Of a DNA stretch of 64,000 bases, positions 27,931 to 36,345 are shown piece after piece. The notes beneath the pieces are model-generated. The model did not search any database. It had not been told where the DNA came from and saw only the letters and a list, made by a program, of their open reading frames with translations. The position numbers and the translations under genes were made by a program. The stretch lies in contig NZ_CP089981.1 in assembly GCF_021389975.1 (NCBI RefSeq), positions 6,101,501-6,165,500 on the forward strand, in the 5' to 3' direction. The DNA comes from Fulvivirga ulvae. GTDB lineage: Bacteria > Bacteroidota > Bacteroidia > Cytophagales > Cyclobacteriaceae. Each line of letters starts with the position of its first letter. Within the stretch, counting starts at the first letter, position 1.

Positions 27931-28046
27931 AAAAAACATACTACATCATAACTACATCAACCCCACTTTTCCTTTTTATCAAAACTTCATCAAAACAACT
28001 AGAAATAAGCCGTTTAGAAGTATTCAGAGGCACTGGAAACGTTTCC
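27931..28046. promoter_or_regulatory. Regulatory region between susC and its divergent regulator
   Basis: The region holds ACTACATCA at 27940 and 27951, and ATCAAAAC at 27978 and 27989; both pairs are spaced by 11 bp, about one helical turn. A 12-bp perfect palindrome GGAAACGTTTCC lies at 28035-28046. On the minus strand TATGTTTT (27931-27938) is one base off TAnnTTTG, with TTG 17 nt upstream (27958-27960), so it may be the susC promoter. The repeats would lie in the spacer and just upstream of it. Binding by the adjacent LuxR-type regulator is inference. Confidence 0.45.
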
Positions 28047-28140
28047 GGAACTGCATGTTCCTAATACTTCACTATTCTATTCTAAATACATCATTAATTT
28101 TTTACCTTTAAAAATCAACAACTGTATTGGTACACTGACT

Positions 28141-31053
28141 ATGGTTAAAAACTACCTGTTGTTTTGCTTCATGATATGTTGTCTTTTGCCTCATGGACAG
28201 GCGCAGAACTATGACCTGGGATTGCCGTTCATAAAATACTACTCTACCCGTGAGTATAATGGCGGTATCCAAAACTGGGCAATAGCTCAAAACAAATACG
28301 GGCTTATTTATGTCGCGAACAATTTCGGCGTACTTGAGTTTGACGGGTCGTCGTGGCATATTTTTACCCTGAGCAGTGGCAGCAAGGTAAGGCATATCTC
28401 CATAGGCTCTGACGGCAAGGTATACGTGGCCAGTCAGGGCGATTTTGGTTATTTATTTCCTGATAGTACAGGAGAATTATTATACACTTCCCTTGCGGAC
28501 AGTTTACCTGCCAAATACAGGAACTTCGACGAAGCCTGGCGGGTATTCCAGGACCATGACCGTCTGGTATTTTGCACTTTCCGGCAAATCTTCATTTATC
28601 ATGCCGACGGAAAAATTGACGTAATAGACCCGGAACAGGCACCTGAAAACTTTTTCTATACCAATCATCAGCTTTATGTAAACCAGCTTGAGGTGGGCCT
28701 CTCCTATCTTGATGGCGGCACACTAAAGATACTGCCCGGAGGTGAGAGGCTAAAAGGAATGACTGTGACCGGCCTGCTCAACCGGCCTAATAATGAGCTT
28801 TGGGTGGCTACCTTGCACAACGGCATATTCATTTATAATGGCAGCAGTTTTGAGCCCTGGAGCGTGAAGAACAATGAGGTATTCAAAAGCTCAGCGATCA
28901 ATTGCGCTTTGCGCCTGAGGAACGGCAATTATGCATTGGGCTCTCAAAACAACGGGCTGTATATCGTTTCTCCGGAGGGTGAAGTACTTCTTCACCTCAA
29001 CAAAACCAAAGGGCTCAACAACCGGACTGTTCTCAGCCTCTTTGAAGACGCCCAAAACAATCTGTGGCTGGGACACAACAACGGCATTACCTCTATTGAG
29101 CTCGACATGCCTTTTACCTACATCAATGAGCAAGTCGGATTGCCAGGCACAGGTTATGACGGTTACCTTGACAACAACACACTATATCTGGGCACCAACA
29201 ATGGACTCTATATGAAAAGATTAAACGAAGGCAGCGGTAAAAACTACCAGTTTATAGAGGGTACTGAAGGTCAGGTTTACAGCATCAGTAAAGTAAAAGA
29301 CCATCTGCTGGTCGGTCATCATAATGGGGCTTTTCTGCTAAAAGATAATTCCGTTTCCAAAATATCAGATGTCCTGGGGGCCTGGACCTTTCTGAAATTA
29401 AAAGACAGGCCCGGGTATATCATAGAGGGCACATATAAGGGACTGGTGTTACATCAGGAAATTGGAGAAAATATTGTATTTCAGCATAAGATAAAGGGCT
29501 TTGATGAGTCCTCAAGGGTAATGGAACTCAGTGAAGATGGTGATATCTGGATGACCCATGGTTATAAGGGTGTTTACAAGCTCCGGCTAAACGATAAGTT
29601 GGATTCCATATCATCGGTAAAGTATTACGGTACAGAAGCAGGCCTCCCCTCAAATGCTTTAATTAACGTATTCCGAATCAGGAACAGGCTGGTCTTTACT
29701 ACAGAAAATCAGATTTACCGTTACGATAAGGCTTCGGACCGGTTTGTTGTTGATGAGTTTTTCAAAGATTTTTTCAGCAATGATCCTGTTATTGCCCTCG
29801 CCGAGGATCCTTACCAGAATATTTATTACATGACTATTCAGGAAATCGGCATTCTTGAAAAGGATGCAAGTGGTGAATACAGAAAAAAGACCAGCATATT
29901 TAACAAATTGAAGGACATGCTTAACGATGACCTGCAGAATGTATCTATTCTCAGTGCCAACCAGGCTCTTTACGCTGCCAAGGAAGGTTTTGTACTTTAT
30001 ACAGCCAGTTCTGCAAATATTACTGATCAGCCTTTTCATACACTTTTGAGAAGGGTTAGTCTTACCGGGAACAGTAATGTCACGTTATTTCACGGGCATT
30101 ATGTAAACAGCAATGAAGTCACCAATAAACAGCCGAAAGAGTATATTCGAAGTATACCTTACGAGCAGAATTCAATCCAGTTTAGCTATAGTGCCACTTT
30201 TGTGGACGGCCTGGAGAAAACCATGTACCAGTACTGGCTGGAAAACGGCGAGAAAAACTGGAGTGAGTGGACTTCAAGAAAAGATAAAGAATACACCAAC
30301 CTGCACGAAGGCACCTACACCTTTCATGTGCGTGCAAAAAACATTTATGGTAAAACGAGTGAGGCCACATCATACACGTTTACTATACTACCACCCTGGT
30401 ACCGAACAAAGCTTGCCTATACTATATACACAGGCATGATTTTGACATCTTTATTTGTAGCTTTTTACCTGTTTGATAAAAAACACAAAAGGGAGAAACA
30501 CCGGCTGACATTAAAACAGGAAAAGGAGCTTCATAAAAAGGAGACAGAGATAGAGTCTATTACAAGAAAATCTGAGGAGGAGATACAGCGACTCAAAAAC
30601 GAAAAGCTGAAAGCTGAAATTGAGAGTAAGAATAAGGAGCTGGCTACCTCCACAATGCACCTGATCAACAAAAATGGATTTATTGCCAGTATAAAGAGTA
30701 ATTTAGGTAGTATTTCAAAAAGAAGTAAAAATCAGGAAGTCAGGCACGAACTAAAGAAAATAATCAGTAATATAGACAGGAATATCTCCCAGGACGATGA
30801 CTGGGAGCATTTTGCATTTCATTTTGACCAGGTCCACGGCGATTTTACCAACCGCCTTAAGGAGTCTTTCCCAGACCTGAGCCCTCAGGAGATGAAGTTG
30901 AGTGCCTATCTGCGTATGAATCTCTCTACCAAGGAAATAGCCCATCTATTAAACATTTCTGTTCGTGGTGTTGAAATTGCACGTTACAGGTTAAGAAAAA
31001 AACTCGAGTTAGATCGCTCGGTCAACTTACAGGAGTTTATCCTTAAATTTTAG
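28141..31053 (+). CDS. Beta-propeller/Y_Y_Y sensor with C-terminal LuxR-type HTH, membrane-bound one-protein regulator
   Basis: The 970-aa protein has a signal peptide (1-21) and a large periplasmic sensor made of Reg_prop-type blades (about 25-670, e.g. NNELWVATLHNGIFIYNG and NNLWLGHNNGITSIELD). A Y_Y_Y domain (about 675-745), one membrane helix (about 757-778) and a cytoplasmic coiled coil (780-835) follow. A LuxR/GerE-type HTH is at about 912-958 (LSTKEIAHLLNISVRGVEIA). There is no histidine kinase or receiver domain, unlike hybrid two-component PUL regulators. It is divergent from susC and probably senses a glucan fragment and controls that operon. Confidence 0.9.
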   Translation: MVKNYLLFCFMICCLLPHGQAQNYDLGLPFIKYYSTREYNGGIQNWAIAQNKYGLIYVANNFGVLEFDGSSWHIFTLSSGSKVRHISIGSDGKVYVASQGDFGYLFPDSTGELLYTSLADSLPAKYRNFDEAWRVFQDHDRLVFCTFRQIFIYHADGKIDVIDPEQAPENFFYTNHQLYVNQLEVGLSYLDGGTLKILPGGERLKGMTVTGLLNRPNNELWVATLHNGIFIYNGSSFEPWSVKNNEVFKSSAINCALRLRNGNYALGSQNNGLYIVSPEGEVLLHLNKTKGLNNRTVLSLFEDAQNNLWLGHNNGITSIELDMPFTYINEQVGLPGTGYDGYLDNNTLYLGTNNGLYMKRLNEGSGKNYQFIEGTEGQVYSISKVKDHLLVGHHNGAFLLKDNSVSKISDVLGAWTFLKLKDRPGYIIEGTYKGLVLHQEIGENIVFQHKIKGFDESSRVMELSEDGDIWMTHGYKGVYKLRLNDKLDSISSVKYYGTEAGLPSNALINVFRIRNRLVFTTENQIYRYDKASDRFVVDEFFKDFFSNDPVIALAEDPYQNIYYMTIQEIGILEKDASGEYRKKTSIFNKLKDMLNDDLQNVSILSANQALYAAKEGFVLYTASSANITDQPFHTLLRRVSLTGNSNVTLFHGHYVNSNEVTNKQPKEYIRSIPYEQNSIQFSYSATFVDGLEKTMYQYWLENGEKNWSEWTSRKDKEYTNLHEGTYTFHVRAKNIYGKTSEATSYTFTILPPWYRTKLAYTIYTGMILTSLFVAFYLFDKKHKREKHRLTLKQEKELHKKETEIESITRKSEEEIQRLKNEKLKAEIESKNKELATSTMHLINKNGFIASIKSNLGSISKRSKNQEVRHELKKIISNIDRNISQDDDWEHFAFHFDQVHGDFTNRLKESFPDLSPQEMKLSAYLRMNLSTKEIAHLLNISVRGVEIARYRLRKKLELDRSVNLQEFILKF

Positions 31054-31078
31054 GCACGGCACCTTATTAACTTAGTAT

Positions 31079-31477
31079 TTATTTTTCCATGAGAAATTCT
31101 ATGGCGCTTTCCTCGTCCTGTACAATTTTGAAGGGCATATCAAACTTGTTGACAACGGATAAGATCATATTCAGATAATATCGTTTAAACACGTTGCCAC
31201 TGGTGATAACGGCAGCCCGTTTACACCCTGCTTTGATCGCAGCAGGTACCATTTCCGCCTCAAACCATTTACGGTTTTCAGGGGCCACCACACCCTGATC
31301 CCGGGTATCAGAAAGAAACCGTGTAGTTTTGTTATCCTTTACCCATTCCAATAGCTTCAAAAAGGGCTTCTTATATTCATCAGGCTTTGGATTGCCCTGC
31401 CATATTATTTTACCTATAAACCGCTTGGGGTCATATACAACCCTGACATAGGGCTCATTCATCAACTCTATTTCCAT
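31079..31477 (-). CDS. STAS/SpoIIAA-like small protein (paralogue of the gene at 50725)
   Basis: The 132-aa soluble protein has alternating beta/alpha pattern and no signal peptide. The core VRVVYDPKRFIGKIIWQG, TRFLSDTRDQGVVAPEN and CKRAAVITSGNVF resembles the SpoIIAA-like/STAS-like fold seen in small Bacteroidota proteins. It shares the layout YDP...DTRQQGV(I/V)A...AA(I/V)I with the product at 50725-51126. A regulatory or signalling role is possible but not shown. It is convergent with the LuxR-type regulator. Confidence 0.6.
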   Translation of the reverse strand: MEIELMNEPYVRVVYDPKRFIGKIIWQGNPKPDEYKKPFLKLLEWVKDNKTTRFLSDTRDQGVVAPENRKWFEAEMVPAAIKAGCKRAAVITSGNVFKRYYLNMILSVVNKFDMPFKIVQDEESAIEFLMEK

Positions 31478-31597
31478 AAAAAACAGTGCTTATTAGCTTA
31501 CTTCAGTTTAAGAGCTGAAAATATAAACAAATAAGAATATTCATCAAGCAACATTGCTCTTTACACCGGAAAATTATACCAAAAATCGCCTGTTTCA

Positions 31598-32077
31598 TTA
31601 TATGGAGTCAAATGATGCCTCATATTTGTCAAGCAGCCACGACCATCCCCTGACAGACGCCATACCTGCCACATATCGCTGCCAATGCTTACCATGCCTT
31701 GAAAAGGAGTGATGATGCACCTCAACACGGGTAAAGGAATCCTCAACCCCAAACCTTACTTCAACTATACTGGCTTTAGCCGGATCCGGAACCGGTTCAC
31801 GGTTCACCCCTATCTGCCATGTAAATGAAATAGCATAGGGTGGCTCGTACCTGATTACTCTTCCCCAGTCGCATTCAAAACCATTGGGGCCACGTTCAAA
31901 GCATCTTCCCCCTTCCCCGGACTCTATAGTAATAAAATCCAGTACCTCATGGCTCCAGGTATATTCCGCCGGCCACCATTTGCCAAACTGATTGACAAAT
32001 ACTTCAAATGCTTTCTGCTGAGTTACCTCTATGGTTATACTTCGCTGTACCGAGTCTTCTACTTTAGCATTTTTCAT
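31598..32077 (-). CDS. SRPBCC/AHSA1 (START-like) domain protein
   Basis: The 159-aa protein has the pattern of the activator-of-Hsp90 homologue family: SITIEVTQQKAFEVFVNQFG at the N-terminus, then WWPAEYTWSHEVLDF and VIRYEPPYAISFTWQIG, and a C-terminal helix with WSWLLDKYEA. The fold binds hydrophobic ligands in a cavity; the ligand and role here are unknown. It lies between a STAS-like gene and the FKBP terminator, apparently as its own unit. No signal peptide is seen. Confidence 0.8.
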   Translation of the reverse strand: MKNAKVEDSVQRSITIEVTQQKAFEVFVNQFGKWWPAEYTWSHEVLDFITIESGEGGRCFERGPNGFECDWGRVIRYEPPYAISFTWQIGVNREPVPDPAKASIVEVRFGVEDSFTRVEVHHHSFSRHGKHWQRYVAGMASVRGWSWLLDKYEASFDSI

Positions 32078-32128
32078 AACTTATTAATATCATATACAGG
32101 TCAATAAAATACATTATAACAAATACTC

Positions 32129-32162
32129 AAAAAAAATGCCTGCTATCTTTCGACAGCAGGCA
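32129..32162 (-). terminator. Rho-independent terminator of the FKBP gene
   Basis: On the minus strand an 8-bp GC-rich stem TGCCTGCT/AGCAGGCA (arms 32155-32162 and 32137-32144) with a GAAA-centred loop is followed by eight T. It begins 28 nt after the FKBP stop codon. Confidence 0.9.
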
Positions 32163-32189
32163 CCCTTACAATCTATCACGTATTCAAAA

Positions 32190-33137
32190 TTAATTAGTAT
32201 CCACAAGCTCTACTTCGTACACGAGCGGCGAGAATGGCAGGACCCTGGTTAATAATATCTTGTCCTGCAATAGTTCATCTCGAACTGAGGAAGGTAAAAC
32301 CTGAATACTGCCCCCAAAAGCCAGCTTAGATGGCATGACTAAAGTTGCTTTACCTCCTTTTTTCATTTTAAGTATCCCTTCTTTCAAGCCTTTAACAATG
32401 TAACCACCATACAAATCGATGGTAACAGGTTGGCTGGGATTTGTTTTATCAACGAGTGTACTGTCAAGATATCGACATTCATAGTGAATTTTCACTCTGC
32501 TCTGACCTGTTGGCTGTACTCCGGTCCCTGCCTGCTTTTGGTTAAAAATAAGTCCTGAAGATAGTTCCTCTTTATCGGTTATAGCATTTGATGTTAAGTA
32601 TTCTCGGAGTTCCTTCATTTCCTGATTATAACGCTCATCAAGCGTTTGAGTGCTGACGACGTGAAGCTCAATAATGAGTATAGTGTTGGCATCAAAATCA
32701 TCGGCGTTGTAATCTCCGTAAGCCAGGGTAGATGGCATATAAAACCTGAACTTCTCACCTGTTTTCATCAAGTGAACTGCATAGTCCAGCCCAAGTGGGA
32801 TTACACTTTGGTAATCGTGTAAAAACATGACAGGGGCCAGTGAGTCCGTGGTCTTTTCCAGTTGCTTGTCTTCAAGTGTTTTGATGTTGTAAAAAACAGA
32901 AATGATGTCATTGGTTCTCACAGCTTTTCCCTGGGCATTTTCGGTCAAAACTTCATAATAAATGCCACTGGCATCTTTTATTGCTGAGATATTTTTATCC
33001 GTAAGGTATTTGGTTATCTTTTCATCCTCTTCCCTCCTCCAGCGCTCAAGCTGGGTCTCTTCTTCCTTACATGAAGAAAAAAATGAGATTAACAGTGACA
33101 TCCCTATCACGTGTACAATCGGTCTAATTGTTGCCAT
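32190..33137 (-). CDS. FKBP-type peptidyl-prolyl isomerase lipoprotein with two FKBP-like domains
   Basis: The 315-aa protein has a lipoprotein signal with lipobox FSSC (Cys23). Two FKBP-like domains follow. The first (about 55-160) contains GEKFRFYMPSTLAYGDY. The second (about 195-312) has VKIHYECRYLDSTLVDKT, KEGILKMKKGGKATLVMPS and KLAFGG. The second looks closer to a complete active site. The family catalyses proline isomerisation and helps folding in the periplasm; tandem FKBP lipoproteins are common in gliding Bacteroidota. The gene has its own strong terminator. Confidence 0.9.
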   Translation of the reverse strand: MATIRPIVHVIGMSLLISFFSSCKEEETQLERWRREEDEKITKYLTDKNISAIKDASGIYYEVLTENAQGKAVRTNDIISVFYNIKTLEDKQLEKTTDSLAPVMFLHDYQSVIPLGLDYAVHLMKTGEKFRFYMPSTLAYGDYNADDFDANTILIIELHVVSTQTLDERYNQEMKELREYLTSNAITDKEELSSGLIFNQKQAGTGVQPTGQSRVKIHYECRYLDSTLVDKTNPSQPVTIDLYGGYIVKGLKEGILKMKKGGKATLVMPSKLAFGGSIQVLPSSVRDELLQDKILLTRVLPFSPLVYEVELVDTN

Positions 33138-33341
33138 ATATGTTTATCATTTTACTCTTATATGACACAACTATATACAGCTAAGTTGGAAGAGCTACAT
33201 AAAAAAGTGAATAGAAAGGCTTTGTAAGTACACAAACAACTAAATATCAGGAAGAAAGAGTTTGAATTTTTTAACCGGAAAATAAACAAGTTTAAACATG
33301 TAATATAGCATACCCACATCAACTGCGGAAGGCAAGGTTTC

Positions 33342-33575
33342 TTACCCTTTGAGCTCCTCGCAGTGAAACCCGAGGTCATTCAGACTGGCTATTACCTCAT
33401 TGGTTTTTATTCCCCGGCTCACTACTCTCAATATGTGATCACAATCCTCCATATCAAGGTTCCAGTCCTCAATATCGTCTGTGGTATCAAGCACTTCCGC
33501 CAGAGATGCCACCTGCAGAGAATTGGTTATATTGGTTTTAAATACAAGTATATTGTCAATAATTGATGAACCCAT
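33342..33575 (-). CDS. Small heavy-metal-associated-like protein of unknown function
   Basis: This 77-aa protein has a beta-alpha-beta pattern with ILVFKTNITNSLQVASLAEVL, then DWNLDMEDCDHILRVVS and a C-terminal NDLGFHCEEL. It resembles the ferredoxin-like fold of HMA proteins, but it lacks the CxxC metal motif. It lies 76 nt behind the Ada-type zinc-domain gene on the same strand and may be the last gene of that repair operon. The function is unknown. Confidence 0.6.
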   Translation of the reverse strand: MGSSIIDNILVFKTNITNSLQVASLAEVLDTTDDIEDWNLDMEDCDHILRVVSRGIKTNEVIASLNDLGFHCEELKG

Positions 33576-33651
33576 CTTGTTTTATATTGTCCTGTTACCA
33601 ATGGTCTTATACGGCTGGAATGAACTTTTGATTATCAATCTGTTAAAAATG

Positions 33652-33882
33652 TTAAAATTTCCGGCTCCAGGATGCATATTTCTCCTTCATACACCTGGCA
33701 CATGGCCTGTACCCAAGCTCAACTGCCTCTCTTTCACTGGCAAAAAACACCCTGTTCTCCATTTTCATACGTTTACCGGAAGCACAGTCCAGCATACCAT
33801 AGATTTTCAACCTCCTGTTTCCAGCATAACAAATTTTTCCGGTAAGGATCATCCGGATAACAGCAACCTTATTGTGCATCAT
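33652..33882 (-). CDS. Stand-alone Ada-type metal-binding domain protein
   Basis: The 76-aa protein matches the zinc domain of Ada: GKICYAGNRRLKIYG, ENRVFFASEREAVELGYRP and CARCMKE. Four cysteines (19, 33, 61 and 64) are candidate zinc ligands. The first pair is spaced by 13 residues instead of the CxxxC of E. coli Ada, which is the pattern I associate with small Bacteroidota proteins. In Ada this domain takes a methyl group from phosphotriesters; that activity here is uncertain. Its start overlaps the end of the 2OG-Fe oxygenase gene by 14 nt. Confidence 0.8.
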   Translation of the reverse strand: MMHNKVAVIRMILTGKICYAGNRRLKIYGMLDCASGKRMKMENRVFFASEREAVELGYRPCARCMKEKYASWSRKF

Positions 33883-34591
33883 GAAATATAATACCCACTG
33901 TTACACGCTCTCCCCACTTAACCCGGCTTACACCATGTCGCATGGCAACTCTATAGTATCCGCGCAGGCCATTAACAGGCCGGTAGTTTGTGGTAAAAAT
34001 GAGTATATCGCCCTGGTTTGGCTGAAGTACCTCTGCACTGGATTGTGCTCGCGGACGCTGCTCCGTCATCACAAATTCGCCACCTCCAAAATCTTTATTA
34101 GGCTGATTTAGAAACAAAACTGCCTGAAACGGAAAATAGACATCACCATACAAGTCCTGGTGTAGCGTATTATAGCCTCCCTCCTCATATCTCAAAATTA
34201 ACGGAGTAGGCCTCTTTTGCCCCTGTTGATGACAATAAGATAAAAATTCGCCATGATCTGTCGGGTATCCGGCACTTGTCTTCAATACTCTTACAAATTT
34301 ATTGGCAGTTGGCACCAGAAAAGGATACATCCCCGTACGGAACTGCTGAATAACCTCCGGTAAGGGATATTTAAAGTACCTATATTCACCTTCTCCAAAC
34401 CTATATCTGCCCATATCGATGGTACTCCGGAAAAGATGGTCCTGTGGATATAAAACTTTAAGCTCTGCACACTCATTAGCAGAGAGTACATTTTCCAAAA
34501 GCGCAAAGCCGCGACCGCATAGCTGTTCATCAACGCGGTTCCAATTCTGGCTCTCGATGCGATGTTGTAAAGTTAATGCTGCCTCCATCAT
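33869..34591 (-). CDS. 2-oxoglutarate/Fe(II)-dependent oxygenase
   Basis: This 240-aa enzyme belongs to the 2OG-Fe(II) superfamily. The iron-binding HxD is in NTLHQDLYGD. The distal His is likely in VAMRHGVSRV, and the nearby Arg in LRGYYRV would bind 2-oxoglutarate. I chose the ATG at 34591, because it overlaps the stop of the ada-like gene (ATGATG arrangement); a TTG start 13 codons upstream is less likely. Its place between two Ada parts suggests an AlkB-like role in DNA alkylation repair, but the sequence is not a classical AlkB, so this is inference. Confidence 0.85.
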   Translation of the reverse strand: MMEAALTLQHRIESQNWNRVDEQLCGRGFALLENVLSANECAELKVLYPQDHLFRSTIDMGRYRFGEGEYRYFKYPLPEVIQQFRTGMYPFLVPTANKFVRVLKTSAGYPTDHGEFLSYCHQQGQKRPTPLILRYEEGGYNTLHQDLYGDVYFPFQAVLFLNQPNKDFGGGEFVMTEQRPRAQSSAEVLQPNQGDILIFTTNYRPVNGLRGYYRVAMRHGVSRVKWGERVTVGIIFHDAQ

Positions 34592-35427
34592 GCAGCATGC
34601 TCCTCCCCAAACACCTGGGCTGATTCCCAACCGATAATAGCCATCTTACGCTCCTGCCCCCAGCGGTACTCACCTATACCCCCAACACTTTTGATTACTC
34701 TATGGCAGGGAATAAGGTATCCTACCGGGTTTTTACCGATGCTGGTTCCTACAGCCCTTTGTGCCGTAGGCTGGCTGATCTGATTGGCGATTTCACTATA
34801 CGACACCAGTTTCCCCTCTGGGATCCTGAGCAAAGCTTCCCATACTTTCAACTGAAAATCCGTTCCTTTCAGGTGTAGCCTGATCTTTTCAGGATTATCA
34901 AGGTTTTTATTGAAGAACTTTCTTACCGTATCGTGGTCACCATCTGCTCCCATTCCCAGATGTGCTTTTGGCCATAGCGTTTTGAGTTCTTCCACTACTT
35001 GTTCTTCATTATCAAAAAAGAGCAGGTTGCACACTCCCTTGCCGGTAGTAGCGATCAGGTAATTGCCAAACAAGCATTCATTGATGCTGTACTTTATAAA
35101 AAGATTCTCTCCCTGGTTCTTATATTCTCCGGGAGTCATACCCTCAATGTTCACAAAAAGATCATGCAGTCTGCCTGAGCCTGAGAGCCCGGTCTGGAAG
35201 GTAGTCTCTTCGACAGAATGCTGCTGCGACAGCACTTTCTTGGCATGTGCTAAACTGAGGTATTGCAGAAACTTTTTGGGCGATACACCTGCCCATTTTT
35301 TAAAAAGCCTCTGAAAATGGTATGGGCTCAAATGTACACTCTCTGCCACCTGTTCTAAATTAGGCTGATCCTTGAAGTTGGCCTTAATGTAATTGATTGC
35401 CTGGGCTATGCGTTGATAATCAGTCAT
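34588..35427 (-). CDS. ada: AraC-HTH plus O6-methylguanine-DNA methyltransferase (Ada without its zinc domain)
   Basis: The 279-aa protein has an N-terminal AraC-type HTH (about 5-105, with HLSPYHFQRLFKKWAGVSP). The ribonuclease-like and catalytic domains of an O6-alkylguanine methyltransferase follow. The active-site motif is IPCHRVI with acceptor Cys241, preceded by the VGTSIGKNPVGYLIP stretch. It directly removes alkyl groups from guanine in a suicide reaction and probably also regulates. The first Ada zinc domain is missing and appears as a separate gene at 33652. Gene order ada, 2OG-Fe oxygenase, zinc domain, with overlaps, points to one repair operon. Confidence 0.93.
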   Translation of the reverse strand: MTDYQRIAQAINYIKANFKDQPNLEQVAESVHLSPYHFQRLFKKWAGVSPKKFLQYLSLAHAKKVLSQQHSVEETTFQTGLSGSGRLHDLFVNIEGMTPGEYKNQGENLFIKYSINECLFGNYLIATTGKGVCNLLFFDNEEQVVEELKTLWPKAHLGMGADGDHDTVRKFFNKNLDNPEKIRLHLKGTDFQLKVWEALLRIPEGKLVSYSEIANQISQPTAQRAVGTSIGKNPVGYLIPCHRVIKSVGGIGEYRWGQERKMAIIGWESAQVFGEEHAA

Positions 35428-35449
35428 ATCTAATATTATTTACCAGATA

Positions 35450-35457
35450 CAAATCTA
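35450..35457 (-). promoter_or_regulatory. Putative -7 box (TAGATTTG) of the ada operon
   Basis: On the minus strand TAGATTTG fits TAnnTTTG exactly and lies 22 nt before the ada ATG. No TTG was seen at the usual upstream distance, which would fit a promoter that needs an activator such as Ada itself. Confidence 0.45.
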
Positions 35458-35780
35458 AAGGTTGCCATAGCCGGAAAGTACCCGAAAATTGCTATAAATT
35501 CAAAACATATAATTTTTCAATTCCAAAGGGATTCCCCTGCATGTGTACTAAAAAGGATTGTGCTTCATGACTGGACTTAATCAGGCCGATATTAACCGTG
35601 CTTTACTAAGCGTCAAAGGATTAGTAAAGCTGGACTGTAATTACCCCACAACCCCAACCAGAAACCAATGGACGTGCAAAAGACACCATGGATATGCAGC
35701 CTTTATAAACGCTGCCAGCGTAGTTGCTGGTGGAAAAGCACCAACAAAAGACCACAGTACCTTTCTCAGGGCAGTCTCAC
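35458..35780. other. Intergenic region without a convincing gene
   Basis: The stretch separates ada from the membrane-protein gene at 35781. A plus-strand open frame from 35558 to 35803 (81 codons) lacks recognisable domains and runs into the 3' end of the next gene. A short inverted repeat CCAGC/GCTGG sits at about 35716-35731. I see no other structure. Confidence 0.5.
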
Positions 35781-36314
35781 TCAATCACGGCCATTATCAA
35801 TAGCATCAAAAACTGCCCCGGCTGCCAATGCATAGGTCAGGTGCAGAAGTGCATCTTTGGCCAGTGCCTTGGCTCCCCATTTGGATGCCGGTGGCGACTC
35901 TGTCATGGCAGGAACCATCACCAGTTCTGTGCCCCAGATCGCACCAAAGTGGATAGCCGTAGCCGCAGGGCCTTTAATACCCGCTAATGACAATAATCCA
36001 CGACAAACTCCCCAGCCGGTGCCATATCCCCAATGCATCAACTGCCCGAATTTCTCTTCATTCTGCTCCTTTACTGAGTTTTCTTCATTGCCTTGCTTCT
36101 TACCCTGCTCCTCCTTTTCTCCTCCTCTGGGTTCCACGCCCAGCACCTTGCCACCTACTTCTGCAGGCGCATTGCTGGGCTCCCGGCCGCTGATCTTCAT
36201 TTCTATCATCTGTGCAATGGTAATGGCTACTGTACCTGCTATACCTGCTATCAGACTCCGGCCTATGGCTGAGCCCACACTTCCTACATTTCTTTCTATA
36301 TGATCAGTATTCAT
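35781..36314 (-). CDS. Hypothetical membrane protein with glycine/alanine-rich helices
   Basis: The 177-aa protein starts with SVGSAIGRSLIAGIAGTVAI, the first of about four hydrophobic helices. A highly charged insert follows (about 55-85, Glu/Lys/Gln/Asn-rich). A pair of helices is near the C-terminus with HFGAIWGTELVMVPAM and LTYALAAGAVFDAID. It is reminiscent of YagU/DUF1440-type inner-membrane proteins, but I cannot assign it firmly. It lies 31 nt downstream of the epimerase gene on the same strand, so the two may be co-transcribed. Confidence 0.7.
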   Translation of the reverse strand: MNTDHIERNVGSVGSAIGRSLIAGIAGTVAITIAQMIEMKISGREPSNAPAEVGGKVLGVEPRGGEKEEQGKKQGNEENSVKEQNEEKFGQLMHWGYGTGWGVCRGLLSLAGIKGPAATAIHFGAIWGTELVMVPAMTESPPASKWGAKALAKDALLHLTYALAAGAVFDAIDNGRD

Positions 36315-36345
36315 CGTTATTCAATTTTTGTTGTGTTGATTATTC

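Noticed and set aside
35558..35803. Plus-strand open frame of 81 codons in the gap after ada
   Set aside because: There is no recognisable domain, and it runs into the end of the convergent gene.
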